A DNA stretch of 64,000 bases from Arsenicicoccus piscis (GTDB lineage Bacteria > Actinomycetota > Actinomycetes > Actinomycetales > Dermatophilaceae). The stretch covers positions 1 to 64,000 of the forward strand of contig NZ_JAKZHV010000012.1 in assembly GCF_022568835.1 (NCBI RefSeq), in the 5' to 3' direction. The notes under the pieces were generated by a model. That model saw only the letters and a list, made by a program, of their open reading frames with translations, made no database searches and was not told the origin of the DNA. Of the stretch, positions 54,253 through 64,000 are shown piece by piece; within the stretch, counting starts at the first letter, position 1, and the number at the start of each line of letters is the position of its first letter. A program made the position numbers and the translations under genes.

Positions 54253-57240
54253 TGCCGCCTCCTGCAGGCCGATGCCCGACACGGCCAGCTGAGCCGAGGC
54301 GTCGGACGTTGACGCCTCGGCGCCGTCTGGCCTCGCGGGCCCCGCGGGCCGTATCCGGGCCACCATCGCGGACTGCCAAGGGCTCAGGACCATCCCACCG
54401 ATGCGGGCGAGATCCAGCCCCACGTCGAGCGCCAGGTCTGCCCGGTCGTCCTGGGACGCCGCCCAGGCCAGGCCGCACACGACGAAAGCCTCTGCCACGT
54501 CGGTGAGCTCGGACCCCTCCGCGAGCCCGGCGACTGCACGCGCGGCGCGGCGGACGGCCCCCGGAGGGTCGCCCAGCGCGAGCGCGGCCCAGCCGGCGTT
54601 CAGGTGCACGGTGCTCGGTGGGGGCAGGCCCAGGTCGCGGCGGACCAACTCCTCGGCACGGTCCAGGATCCTGAGCGCCCTTGCGGCGTGGCCGGACTCG
54701 GTCAGCGCCAGGCCGACCTTGGTGGTGACCGACAAGAAGGTCGTGGCAGAGGGGGCCGCGCTGGCGAGCGCCCAGGCCTGCTCCCCCGTGACCAGCGCTG
54801 CGCCGCTCTCACCCACGGCTGCCTGCATCACCGACAGGCAGGCCAGAGCCTCCGCCTGCACCGGCGTCGGGCTCGCCCCGGCCCGACCGGAAGCCTCGTC
54901 GGCTGCGGCTAGCGCGCCCGACAGGTCGCCGCGCGAGTAGCGCTCGACGGAGCGGGAGATGAGCGCCAGCACCAGCCAGTCCTCGTCGCCGCGCTCCTTC
55001 AGCTGCGGGATGGCCTCGTCGAGCGCGGTCGTCGCCTCGACCAGGCAGCCGTGCGCGGCGAGGCCGGAACGCAGCACGAGCACCTCGGCACGACGTCGGG
55101 GATCGAGGACACCCGCCTCCAGCACCACACCGGTCCAACGCATCCCCACGGTCACCGACTCGGTGAACAGCCAGTAGCGCGTGAGCGTGACCGCCAGATC
55201 CGCGACGCGTGGTCCGTCCGCCGCCGCGAGGGCGTCCTGCAAGGCCGCGAGGTAGTCCTCGTAGGACCCACCGACGTCCTCGATCAGCTCGTCGCCGAGC
55301 GGTGCCTCGCGCCAGCGCGCGGCGTACCACTCGCGGTGCCGCGAGCGGACCAGCGCCTCGTCCCCGGCCGCGACCAGCATCTCGCGGGCGAGCGCTCGCA
55401 CGGGGTGGAGCAGCCGCCCATGGAGCGCCACGCCGGCGCGGTCGACCTGCACCAGACCGTCGCGCACGAGCGAGCTCAGCAGCGGGCCGAGGTCGACGCC
55501 ATCGTCACCCGTGACGGCCTGGGCGGCAGCAAGGTCGAAGGCGCCGACGAAGACGCCAAGCCGACCCAGCACCGTGCGCGCCTGGGGCTCGAGCCGCTCG
55601 ACGCTCCACCGCAGCGTCTCGCGCAGCGACCGCTGCCGAGGTCGCCGATCCCGCTCTGCGGCAAAGACATCCAACGGCTCCGATGCCAACCGGTGAAGCT
55701 GGGCGAGGGTCAGGTCCGGCACCCGCCCGGCCACCAGCTCGAGCGCCAGCGGCAGCCCGTCGACCGTGCGCGCGATCCGCGCGAGCAGCGGCCAGTCGAC
55801 GCCCCGCTGGAAGAGATCGGCCGTCTGGTCCAGCAGCCGCTCGACCAGCAGCCGCACGGCCGGCGCTGCCGCGATCTCGTCGGCCGTGGCGTCCGCCGAC
55901 GGGCAGGCCAGGGGGTCCACCCGCACCAGCCGCTCGCTCACGAGCTCCAGCGGGACTCGGGACGTGACGACGAACCGCATTGCCGGGCAACGGGTCAGCA
56001 GCGTCCCGAGCAGCGCGGACGTCGACGCGACCAGCCACTCGGCCTCGTCGACGAGCACCAGGGTGTGCGACCCCGCGAGGAAGGTCGCCAGCGCCGAGAG
56101 CGCCGAGCTGTGCCCTCCTATCCCGGCACCGACGGCGCGCGCGCCCGCCTCGGCCAGCTCCTCGACATCGACACCCGCCCCGTCGCCCGCGCCCACGGTG
56201 GTGGTCGTGGTGGTGGTTGGCTCCGTCGCGATGCCGGCCAGGCCGGACAGGTCGAGGTAGGCCAGCTCGGTGCTGCCGGCGAGCGCGCGCCCCACCTCGG
56301 CCAGGAGCCGGGTCTTGCCGACCCCGCCCGGCCCGACCAGGGTGACCAGCCGATGGCCCGCGGCCAGCGCCGCCAGGACCGCGCGCACCTCGTCCTCCCG
56401 ACCGATGGTGGGACTCTCGGGGACGGGAAGTCTGGTGGCCCGCAGCCGAATTCGTGGCACCTGGCTCGCAGGAGGTGCGTCCGGGACGCGGAGCTCCGGA
56501 TCGTGCTCCAGGATGCGCCGATGCAGCTCAGCGATGGCCGGGCCAGGGTCTACCCCGAGCTCCGTGCGGAGCCGTCGCGCGAGGTCACGGTAGATCTCGA
56601 GCGCGTCCGCCTGTCGGCCGAGGGCGTAGGCCGCCCGCATGGCCAGCTCGGGCGAGCGCTCGCGCAGCGGGTGCGCGTGCAGGTCCTCCTGAGCCCGGTC
56701 CAACGCCTCGATCAGGTCCGTCGGTGAGCCCAGCTCCAGCAGGGCGCTCACGAGTCCGTCGACGGCCGCCCACCGGCTCTCCGCGAGACGAGCCCGCTCG
56801 GCACTCACCAGGTGGTCGGACACACCCGCGTAGGCCTCGTCGGAGCGCCAGAGGGCGAGCGCGGCCCGGTACGCGCCTGCGGCCTGCCGCGGCTCGCCCC
56901 CGCGGGCGCTGCGGCCACCCTCGTCGACCAGCGCGGTGAAGGCATCGACGTCCGTGACGAGGTCGGGCGTGAGCCGGTAGGCGCCGTGCGAGCGTTCGAT
57001 CACGCCCGACCCCAGCGTGCGGCGGAGCCGGGCGACGACCGTGTGCACCGGGGCTACGGACAGGGCCGAGGTCGGCGAGGCGTCGCGCGCCCACACGGCG
57101 TCGAGCAGCGCCTCCGCCGAGAGGCCGTGGCGCCGGTGCAGGAGCAGCACGGCGAGCACGTCGCGCGGGCGCTGCCCGTGCGGCGTGACGTCGCTCCCGT
57201 CCACGGTGAGCAGGAGCGGGCCCAGCACCTCCCCGCGCAC
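54190..57240 (-). CDS. AfsR/SARP-type transcriptional regulator with BTAD, ATPase and TPR-like domains
   Basis: A 1016-residue regulator. An N-terminal OmpR-like winged helix (PRDVLAVLLLHRRHGLSAEALLDAVW) is followed by a bacterial transcriptional activation domain (DVDAFTALVDEG to LGVDPGPAIAELHRRILEHDPEL). A STAND-type NTPase has Walker A VGPGGVGKTRL (Lys309), Walker B LVLVDEAEWL and VTSRVPL. The C-terminal ~400 residues are helical repeats. Such proteins usually sense a signal and switch on nearby genes, often antibiotic or morphogenesis genes. No biosynthetic cluster is adjacent, so its targets are unknown. The GTG start at 57240 is the only good N-terminus. Confidence 0.9.
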   Translation of the reverse strand: MRGEVLGPLLLTVDGSDVTPHGQRPRDVLAVLLLHRRHGLSAEALLDAVWARDASPTSALSVAPVHTVVARLRRTLGSGVIERSHGAYRLTPDLVTDVDAFTALVDEGGRSARGGEPRQAAGAYRAALALWRSDEAYAGVSDHLVSAERARLAESRWAAVDGLVSALLELGSPTDLIEALDRAQEDLHAHPLRERSPELAMRAAYALGRQADALEIYRDLARRLRTELGVDPGPAIAELHRRILEHDPELRVPDAPPASQVPRIRLRATRLPVPESPTIGREDEVRAVLAALAAGHRLVTLVGPGGVGKTRLLAEVGRALAGSTELAYLDLSGLAGIATEPTTTTTTTVGAGDGAGVDVEELAEAGARAVGAGIGGHSSALSALATFLAGSHTLVLVDEAEWLVASTSALLGTLLTRCPAMRFVVTSRVPLELVSERLVRVDPLACPSADATADEIAAAPAVRLLVERLLDQTADLFQRGVDWPLLARIARTVDGLPLALELVAGRVPDLTLAQLHRLASEPLDVFAAERDRRPRQRSLRETLRWSVERLEPQARTVLGRLGVFVGAFDLAAAQAVTGDDGVDLGPLLSSLVRDGLVQVDRAGVALHGRLLHPVRALAREMLVAAGDEALVRSRHREWYAARWREAPLGDELIEDVGGSYEDYLAALQDALAAADGPRVADLAVTLTRYWLFTESVTVGMRWTGVVLEAGVLDPRRRAEVLVLRSGLAAHGCLVEATTALDEAIPQLKERGDEDWLVLALISRSVERYSRGDLSGALAAADEASGRAGASPTPVQAEALACLSVMQAAVGESGAALVTGEQAWALASAAPSATTFLSVTTKVGLALTESGHAARALRILDRAEELVRRDLGLPPPSTVHLNAGWAALALGDPPGAVRRAARAVAGLAEGSELTDVAEAFVVCGLAWAASQDDRADLALDVGLDLARIGGMVLSPWQSAMVARIRPAGPARPDGAEASTSDASAQLAVSGIGLQEAALSLAAGLRADAATDEQAGAG

Positions 57241-57293
57241 ACCTCAGCCAAGCACTGGCCGGGCGCTGGTGACAAGGGCGTTTGCGGCTGGCA

Positions 57294-57797
57294 CTACACC
57301 GCGGCACAGACGGTCTCGACCGGCACGAGTAGCGCACTGGGGTCGATCAGGTCCCGCTCCGCGCCGCGCGCCAGCAGCCAGGCACGCACCCGGACGTTCT
57401 CCGGGTCGACATAGCAGTGCAGCCAGCGCACCCCCTCAGCGCTCGCCGAGCGCGCACTCGTGGCCGCCAGGAGCGCCCCGATGCCGCACCCGTGCACCCC
57501 GTCCACGACCTCCAGTGCCAGGTCGGCGCGGTCGGGTGCGGCCGTGGATCGGATCCAGCGCACCAGACCGACCGGCTCGGCACCCAGCCAGGCCGCGTGG
57601 GCCACGTGGCGACCGGGGGCCAGGTCGGTCAGGTGGCTGACCATCCGACTGGTCAGGGTGCGAATCCCGGTGTGGTAGCGCAGGTATCGCGACCTCGCCG
57701 ACATGCCGGCGAAGACCGAGAGGAGGGCGACGGCGTCGCCGTGCGCCACCGGCGTGATGCGTAGGTGGACCGGGTCGGCCTGGGTGCGTGCGGACAT
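57294..57797 (-). CDS. GNAT family N-acetyltransferase
   Basis: A 167-residue GNAT protein. LRYHTGIRTLTSRMVSHLTDL is typical of the subgroup found fused to or near regulatory proteins. The acetyl-CoA pyrophosphate loop is EVVDGVHGCGIGALLAATSA, followed by a C-terminal VDPENVRVRAWLLARGAERD. A GGGGGAG site precedes the ATG at 57797. Substrate unknown. Confidence 0.85.
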   Translation of the reverse strand: MSARTQADPVHLRITPVAHGDAVALLSVFAGMSARSRYLRYHTGIRTLTSRMVSHLTDLAPGRHVAHAAWLGAEPVGLVRWIRSTAAPDRADLALEVVDGVHGCGIGALLAATSARSASAEGVRWLHCYVDPENVRVRAWLLARGAERDLIDPSALLVPVETVCAAV

Positions 57798-57879
57798 GGC
57801 TTCTCCCCCGAGGGACGATGGTGCGGATCGACCACGTCAGCCTCGCGGCGAGCCCTGCCGCCGACCTGTCACGCGCCTG

Positions 57880-58422
57880 TCAGGCCGTCCCGGCCGGGTC
57901 GGCGTGCGACGCACCCAGCGTGAACGACTCGACCGGGTGCCAGGCCCCGTCCTCGCCCTGGATGTAGAGGTAGAACTTCGACACGGTGAACGTCACGGTG
58001 TAGGTGGCGAGCTCGTCGAACGCGCGGTCGAGGTTCTCCTCGCTCACGCCCTGCGCCACCGTGATGTGCGGGTGGTAGGGGAAGGCGAGCTCGCGCTCGA
58101 GCAGCCCCTGCCGCACCGCCTGCTCGAGCCGCTCGCAGTGCGGGATCCCCCGCGCGATCTGCACGAAGACCACCGGGGACACCGGCCGGAAGGTGCCGGT
58201 GCCGCGCAGCTGGACGACGAACGGGCGAGCGGCCGCCGCGACCCGCTCGAGGTGGGCGCGCACCCCGCCGAGGGTCGCGTCGTCGACCTCGGTCGGCGGC
58301 AGCAGGGTGATGTGCGTCGGGATGCCCTCGGCCGCCGTGTCGCCGAACGAGATTCGCGCGCGCTGCAGCTCGCTCCCGAAGGGCTCAGGGATCGCGATCG
58401 AGACCCCGATGACGGTGGGCAC
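57880..58422 (-). CDS. 2'-5' RNA ligase / cyclic phosphodiesterase-like (2H) protein
   Basis: A 180-residue 2H phosphoesterase with the two HxT motifs: GIPTHITLLPP near residue 37 and YPHITVAQ-type HPHITVAQGV near 117, placed symmetrically as in ThpR-like proteins. It probably hydrolyses or ligates 2'-5' or cyclic phosphate linkages in RNA or small nucleotides. The GTG at 58422 lies 6 nt after the trpS stop, so it is cotranscribed with trpS. Confidence 0.88.
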   Translation of the reverse strand: MPTVIGVSIAIPEPFGSELQRARISFGDTAAEGIPTHITLLPPTEVDDATLGGVRAHLERVAAAARPFVVQLRGTGTFRPVSPVVFVQIARGIPHCERLEQAVRQGLLERELAFPYHPHITVAQGVSEENLDRAFDELATYTVTFTVSKFYLYIQGEDGAWHPVESFTLGASHADPAGTA

Positions 58423-58428
58423 GGCGGC

Positions 58429-60138
<1,710 letters not shown>

Positions 60139-60142
<4 letters not shown>

Positions 60143-61524
60143 CGGGGGCCCTCGAGCAGCGAGCCGTCAGGGACGTCGTGCGCCGCGCCGTCGTCGGGCA
60201 GCGTGACGTCACCGACGACGACCACGTCGGAGCCGAACGTGTAGTCACCGGCGACGTCGAGCCGCTGCGCCCGCGCCAGCGACGGTGGCCCGGCCGGGAA
60301 GCGCGCCTCGAAGTCGCCGATCCGCTTGTAGGACCGGCCGAGCTCGACGACCGGCGCCTGGTCGACGGTGCGCTCGAGGGTGCCGTCGGCGCGCAGGTCG
60401 TAGACGTCGGAGCGCACCAGCAGCAGCTCGGCCGTGCCCTTGACGGGCAGGAACCGCGAGCGGGGCACGACCAGCGCGGTCGCCCCCTCGAACACGCCCA
60501 CGGCGGCGCCCATCGCGCTCTCGACCTGGACCACCTCCGGCGAGGACGGGTCTCGCGGGTCGACCGTCTTGAGGTTGCGGATCAGCGGCAGCCCGAGGAC
60601 CCCCGAGCTCGCGCGGAGCGTGTCGCGCAGGCGCACCGCGTCGAGCCACAGGTTGTTGCAGTGGGCGAACGGGTGACGGGTCTCGTCGGTGAACCAGCGC
60701 ATCTCGTCGGGGGGCGTCTGCGCCGTCTCGCGAAGGATGAGCCGGCCGTCGCTCTTGCGGTGCGCGAGGTGACCACCCTTGCGGTCCATGGGAGTTCGCG
60801 GAGTCACCTCGGCCGCGTAGGGTGCGCCGGTGGACGCGAACCACCCGACGATCCGGGCGTCCGGTGCGGCCCCGAGGTTGTCCCCGTTGCTCACCGCGAG
60901 GTAGCGATAGCCCTGCTCCACGATCAGGTCCAGCACCCCCGAGCCGAGCAGCGACGGGTAGATGTCGCCGTGCCCCGGCGGGCACCACTCCAGCCGCGGG
61001 TCGGCCGGCCAGGACACCGGGGTGAGGTCGCTCGCGAGCAGCTTGGGCTCCTGGCTCTGCAGGAAGTCCAGCGGCAACCCGTCGACCGGCAGCTCCGGGT
61101 AGGCGGCCAGGGCGGCGAGCGTGTCCTGCTGGGTGTTGAACGAGTCCATCAGCAGCAGCGGCAGGCGCACGTCGTGCTCGGCCCGTGCGGCCAGCACCTG
61201 CCGCACGGTGATGTCGAGGAAGGACAGCCCGTCACGGACCGGCAGCAGCGACTTCGCGCGACTCATCCCCATCGACGTGCCCAGCCCGCCGTTGAGCTTG
61301 ACGAACACGGTCTGCCCCAAGGCTTCTCGCGCCTGGTCCGGGGTGACCGCGATGTCCTCGTAGACCGGGAGGTCGGTCACCGGGTCGATCTCGGCCTCGG
61401 GGACCAGGCCGGTCGCGCCCTGCTCCAGCTCGCCGTAGTAGTGCGCGAACGCCTCGATCGCTGCGCCGCTCACCCCCGCCGTCGTCATCTTCTCCCGGGC
61501 GCGGGCCAGTCCGTCCTCGCTCAT
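60139..61524 (-). CDS. UTP-glucose-1-phosphate uridylyltransferase (eukaryotic-type)
   Basis: A 461-residue UDP-glucose pyrophosphorylase of the large UGP type, with KLNGGLGTSMGMSRAKSLLPV as the UTP-binding loop. PPGHGDIYPSLLGSGVLDLI and YLAVSNGDNLGA follow. The C-terminal beta-helix region is about FPAGPPSLARAQRLDVAGDY. It makes UDP-glucose for glycan and storage polymers. GGAAGG precedes the ATG at 61524. It follows the sugar ABC permease with a 46-nt gap. Confidence 0.92.
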
Positions 61525-61570
61525 GGGTCCATCCTTCCATCGACGAGCGGGGCGCGGCCGCTACGGGCGA

Positions 61571-62437
61571 TCAGCCCTTAGTGGCACCCAGGGTGAGACC
61601 CGAGACGAACTGCTTCTGCAGGGCGAAGTAGATCGCGAGCGTCGGGACGGCGACGATGAGGGATCCCGCCGCCACCAGGTTGTTGTCGGTGAAGAACTGA
61701 CCGCGAAGGTTGTTGAGCGAGCTGGTGATCGGATACTTGTCGCCGCTCTGCAGCAGCACTGTCGCCCAGAAGAACTCGTTGTAGATCCAGGTGACCTCCA
61801 ACGTGGCCAGGGCTGCGAGCGGGGGACGGCACAGCGGCATCGTCAGCTGCCAGAACTGCCGCCAGACGGAGGCGCCGTCGACCATGGCCGACTCGTAGAG
61901 CTCCTTGGGGATGGTCTTCATGTAGTTGCTGAGGACGAACGCGCAGAAGCCGGTCTGGAAGGCGATGTTGACCAGGATCAGCCCCCAGTAGCTGTCCAGC
62001 AGGGTCCCGGAGTCGCTGAACCAGAACGGCACCTCGATCTTCTGGAACATCTTGAAGACGGGGATGAGCAGCGCCTGGGGCGGCAGCAGGTTCGCGGCGG
62101 TGAAGAACCCGAGCAGGGCGAGGTTGAGTCGCCAGGAGAAGCGTGCGACGACGAACGCCACGCACGACGCGAGCAGGAGCGTGAGCAGCACCGCGGGCAC
62201 GGTGATGATCGCGGAGTTGATGAACTTCTGGGTGAATCCGGCTGTCTCCCACGCGTTCACGTAGTTCTGCAAGGTCCAGCCACCGGTCGACAGGTAGCCG
62301 TGCTCGGCCGTGTAGGCGTAGTTGCGCAGGCTGGCCGCGAGCGCGTAGAGCAGCGGGAACAGCCAGACCACGGCCATCACCAGCAGGAACGCGTGGATCG
62401 CGATCCGGGCCGGGGTCCAGGGGCGCTTGTCGCTCAC
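61571..62437 (-). CDS. Carbohydrate ABC transporter permease (MalG type)
   Basis: A 288-residue permease with six helices. The EAA loop for ATPase contact is LYESAMVDGASVWRQFWQLTMPLCRPPLAA near residues 185-210. The C-terminus LQKQFVSGLTLGATKG is typical. It pairs with the MalF-type permease upstream (ATGA/GTGA overlap at 62434-62437) and a solute-binding protein. No ATPase gene is adjacent; such systems often use a shared MsiK-like ATPase. Sugar specificity unknown. Confidence 0.92.
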   Translation of the reverse strand: MSDKRPWTPARIAIHAFLLVMAVVWLFPLLYALAASLRNYAYTAEHGYLSTGGWTLQNYVNAWETAGFTQKFINSAIITVPAVLLTLLLASCVAFVVARFSWRLNLALLGFFTAANLLPPQALLIPVFKMFQKIEVPFWFSDSGTLLDSYWGLILVNIAFQTGFCAFVLSNYMKTIPKELYESAMVDGASVWRQFWQLTMPLCRPPLAALATLEVTWIYNEFFWATVLLQSGDKYPITSSLNNLRGQFFTDNNLVAAGSLIVAVPTLAIYFALQKQFVSGLTLGATKG

Positions 62438-63351
62438 GAGTCCTCCCGCATGACGATGCGCAGATAGATGACGATGAAGACGGAGCTGATGAGGAGCATG
62501 ATCGTCGCCAGCGCGGACCCGAAGCCGATGCGCTGGGCCTCACCGACGATGTTGCGGGTGACCTCGGTCGAGATCAGCTCGAGGCCGTTGCGGCCCTTGT
62601 TGATGACCCACACCAGGTCGAAGGCGCGCAGCGACTCGATCACGGTGACCACCAGCACGATGATGTTGATCGGAGCCATCACGGGGAAGACCACCTTGAA
62701 GAAGGTCTGTCGCTCGCCGGCGCCGTCGACCTTGGCCGCCTCGCGCAAGGACTGGTCCACGCCCTTCAGCCCGGCCAGGTAGAGCAGCATGATGTAGCCC
62801 ATGTGCCGCCAGGTTGTCGCGATCAGGGCGGCCCACAGGTTGTAGCGCGAGTCGCCGTACCAGTCGATCGACCAGCCGGTGATGCCGTTGATGAAGCCCT
62901 GGTCCCGGCTGAACATCAGCTGCCAGATGAAGCCCACCAGGGCCATCGACAGCACCACCGGCAGGTAGAACGAGGTCTGGTAGAACTTGGTGAACTTCGC
63001 CTCGTGGTCGATGAGGACGGCCGTGAGCATGCCCAGCGGCGTCGCGACGAGGAACAGCACGGCGAGCCAGATCAGGTTGTGCTGGATCGCCGGCCAGAAC
63101 GCCGGATAGATCGTGACGGCCTCGGTGTAGAACTTGCCTCCGACGAACGGGGACTCGCTGAACGGGGAGTACCCGTCCCAGTCGAAGAACGAGAACAGGA
63201 CGGTGGCGATGGCCGGCCCCCACACGAGCAAGAGCACGACCAGGGTGGGGACCCCCACCATCAGCGCCACGGTCAGCCGGTCCGGGCCGGAAAGCCTGGC
63301 TTTCCGGCCCTTCGCGGGGGCCTGGGACGTAGCAGCGGCCGACGTCGTCAT
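62434..63351 (-). CDS. Carbohydrate ABC transporter permease (MalF type)
   Basis: A 305-residue permease. A short N-terminal basic tail (KGRKARLSGPDRLTVAL) is followed by six helices, and the EAA loop is QSLREAAKVDGAGERQTFFKVVFPVMAPI near residues 205-235. The ATG at 63351 overlaps the stop of the binding-protein gene. It forms the translocation pore with the MalG-type subunit. Confidence 0.92.
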   Translation of the reverse strand: MTTSAAATSQAPAKGRKARLSGPDRLTVALMVGVPTLVVLLLVWGPAIATVLFSFFDWDGYSPFSESPFVGGKFYTEAVTIYPAFWPAIQHNLIWLAVLFLVATPLGMLTAVLIDHEAKFTKFYQTSFYLPVVLSMALVGFIWQLMFSRDQGFINGITGWSIDWYGDSRYNLWAALIATTWRHMGYIMLLYLAGLKGVDQSLREAAKVDGAGERQTFFKVVFPVMAPINIIVLVVTVIESLRAFDLVWVINKGRNGLELISTEVTRNIVGEAQRIGFGSALATIMLLISSVFIVIYLRIVMREDS

Positions 63352-64000
63352 GACGTGAACATGGCCTTCTTCTGGCTCTCGACCTGGCCGAGGATCGTGT
63401 CGAGGTCAGCGGGGTTCTTGATGAAGCTCTGCAGCGCCGGCGTGACGACCGTGGAGGCGAAGTCCGGACGGGAGTCCCGGTCGAGGAACTGAGCGATCGA
63501 CTTGGCCTGCTTCACGAAGTCCAGGGACGCCTTCTGCAGCTTGGTGTACTTGGCGGTGTCCGCCTTCTCGCTGCACGCGATGACCGACGGGTCGGCCTGC
63601 ACCAGGATGTCCTGGGCGGGCCCGGAGCCGAGGAACTCGAGGAACTTCTTCGAGCCGGCCTCGTTCTTGGGGCGCTTGCTCATCATGTAGCCGTCGATGG
63701 GTGCGTCGATCGCGTCGGCCCCGACGGCCGAGTCGATCTCGGGGAAGTTGAAGAACAGCAGGTCGTCCTGCTCGGCGCCCTTCGCGAACTGCTGGGCCAC
63801 GAACGTGCCGAGGTAGTACATGCCGCTCTGGCCCTTCTGCAGCGACTGGGCGGCCTCCTGCCAGGTGCGTCCGAGGGAGTCGGCCTGGTGGAACGGCAGC
63901 AGCGCCTTCCACTGGTCGAAGACCTTCTTGACCTTGGCCCCGGTCCAGTCCTCCTTCCCGGCCATGAGCGACACGTGGTAGTCGTAGCCGTTGACGCGCA
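63348..64000 (-). CDS. Sugar ABC transporter substrate-binding protein, C-terminal part
   Basis: The C-terminal 216 residues of an extracellular solute-binding protein (family 1); the N-terminus and lipobox lie beyond the right edge. The visible part contains LQKGQSGMYYLGTFVAQQFA and FFNFPEIDSAVGADAIDAPIDGYMM (substrate-binding strands), KNEAGSKKFLEFLGSGPAQDILV, and a helical C-terminus ending QVESQKKAMFTS. It is upstream in the same operon as the two permeases. The ORF continues without a stop to position 64000. Confidence 0.88.
   Translation of the reverse strand, partial: RVNGYDYHVSLMAGKEDWTGAKVKKVFDQWKALLPFHQADSLGRTWQEAAQSLQKGQSGMYYLGTFVAQQFAKGAEQDDLLFFNFPEIDSAVGADAIDAPIDGYMMSKRPKNEAGSKKFLEFLGSGPAQDILVQADPSVIACSEKADTAKYTKLQKASLDFVKQAKSIAQFLDRDSRPDFASTVVTPALQSFIKNPADLDTILGQVESQKKAMFTS

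Overview
This is about 64 kb of very GC-rich DNA (GC-ending codons throughout, short intergenic gaps, ATGA/GTGA gene overlaps, many GTG starts, TANNNT boxes directly in front of start codons). The gene content fits a chromosome of an actinobacterium, most likely Micrococcales (Intrasporangiaceae-like); the family-level guess is inference. I saw no rRNA, tRNA, CRISPR array, plasmid or phage module. The one mobile element is an intact IS256-type insertion sequence. A clear quality or biology issue is a high density of single-base frameshifts: about a dozen otherwise well-conserved genes are broken, plus one in-frame TAG in a sigma factor.

Region by region: 1-4.5 kb has the 5' end of a pyruvate dehydrogenase (quinone) gene, a broken lipoprotein gene, a histidine phosphatase, a GDT1-type cation transporter, azlC-azlD and an MFS transporter. 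4.55-5.9 kb is scrambled, with recognisable remnants of a sugar ABC permease and an M20 amidohydrolase. 5.9-9.2 kb is nucleoside and sugar-phosphate salvage (purine nucleoside phosphorylase, phosphohexomutase, uridine kinase-like). 9.2-16.8 kb is the conserved actinobacterial cluster DUF4129-DUF4350-MoxR-DUF58, followed by SpoIIM- and RDD-type membrane proteins; it resembles Mycobacterium tuberculosis Rv3691-Rv3695. 17.2-19.2 kb is a tandem 142-144-bp repeat interrupted by the IS256 element, which has 28-bp inverted repeats and a perfect 8-bp target duplication.

19.4-29.2 kb carries a cupin-adenosine deaminase-D-threonine-aldolase-like operon, a three-domain fusion protein (NAD(P)-binding, pterin carbinolamine dehydratase, glyoxalase-like), a MalY/PatB aminotransferase, small enzymes and thymidine phosphorylase. 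29.2-32.7 kb is an AAA ATPase plus VWA protein pair like Rv0958/Rv0959. 33-39.7 kb holds a racemase-like gene with an exporter, a DUF4921 GalT-like protein, a SigE-family sigma factor with a nonsense codon, LtrA, and a PPOX-type gene remnant bracketed by two copies of a hairpin repeat.

40.6-47.1 kb is a nucleoside uptake and catabolism operon: BMP/PnrA-type lipoprotein, ATPase, two permeases, cytidine deaminase, nucleoside phosphorylase. With the purine nucleoside phosphorylase, adenosine deaminase and thymidine phosphorylase elsewhere in the window it makes a near-complete nucleoside salvage set. 47.2-57.2 kb has an M20 amidohydrolase, a methylmalonyl-CoA-mutase-type large subunit, a drug exporter, mannose-1-phosphate guanylyltransferase, a D,D-carboxypeptidase and a large AfsR/SARP regulator. 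57.3-64 kb ends with an acetyltransferase, a 2'-5' RNA ligase-like protein, trpS, a P-loop kinase, UDP-glucose pyrophosphorylase and a carbohydrate ABC transporter that runs off the right edge.
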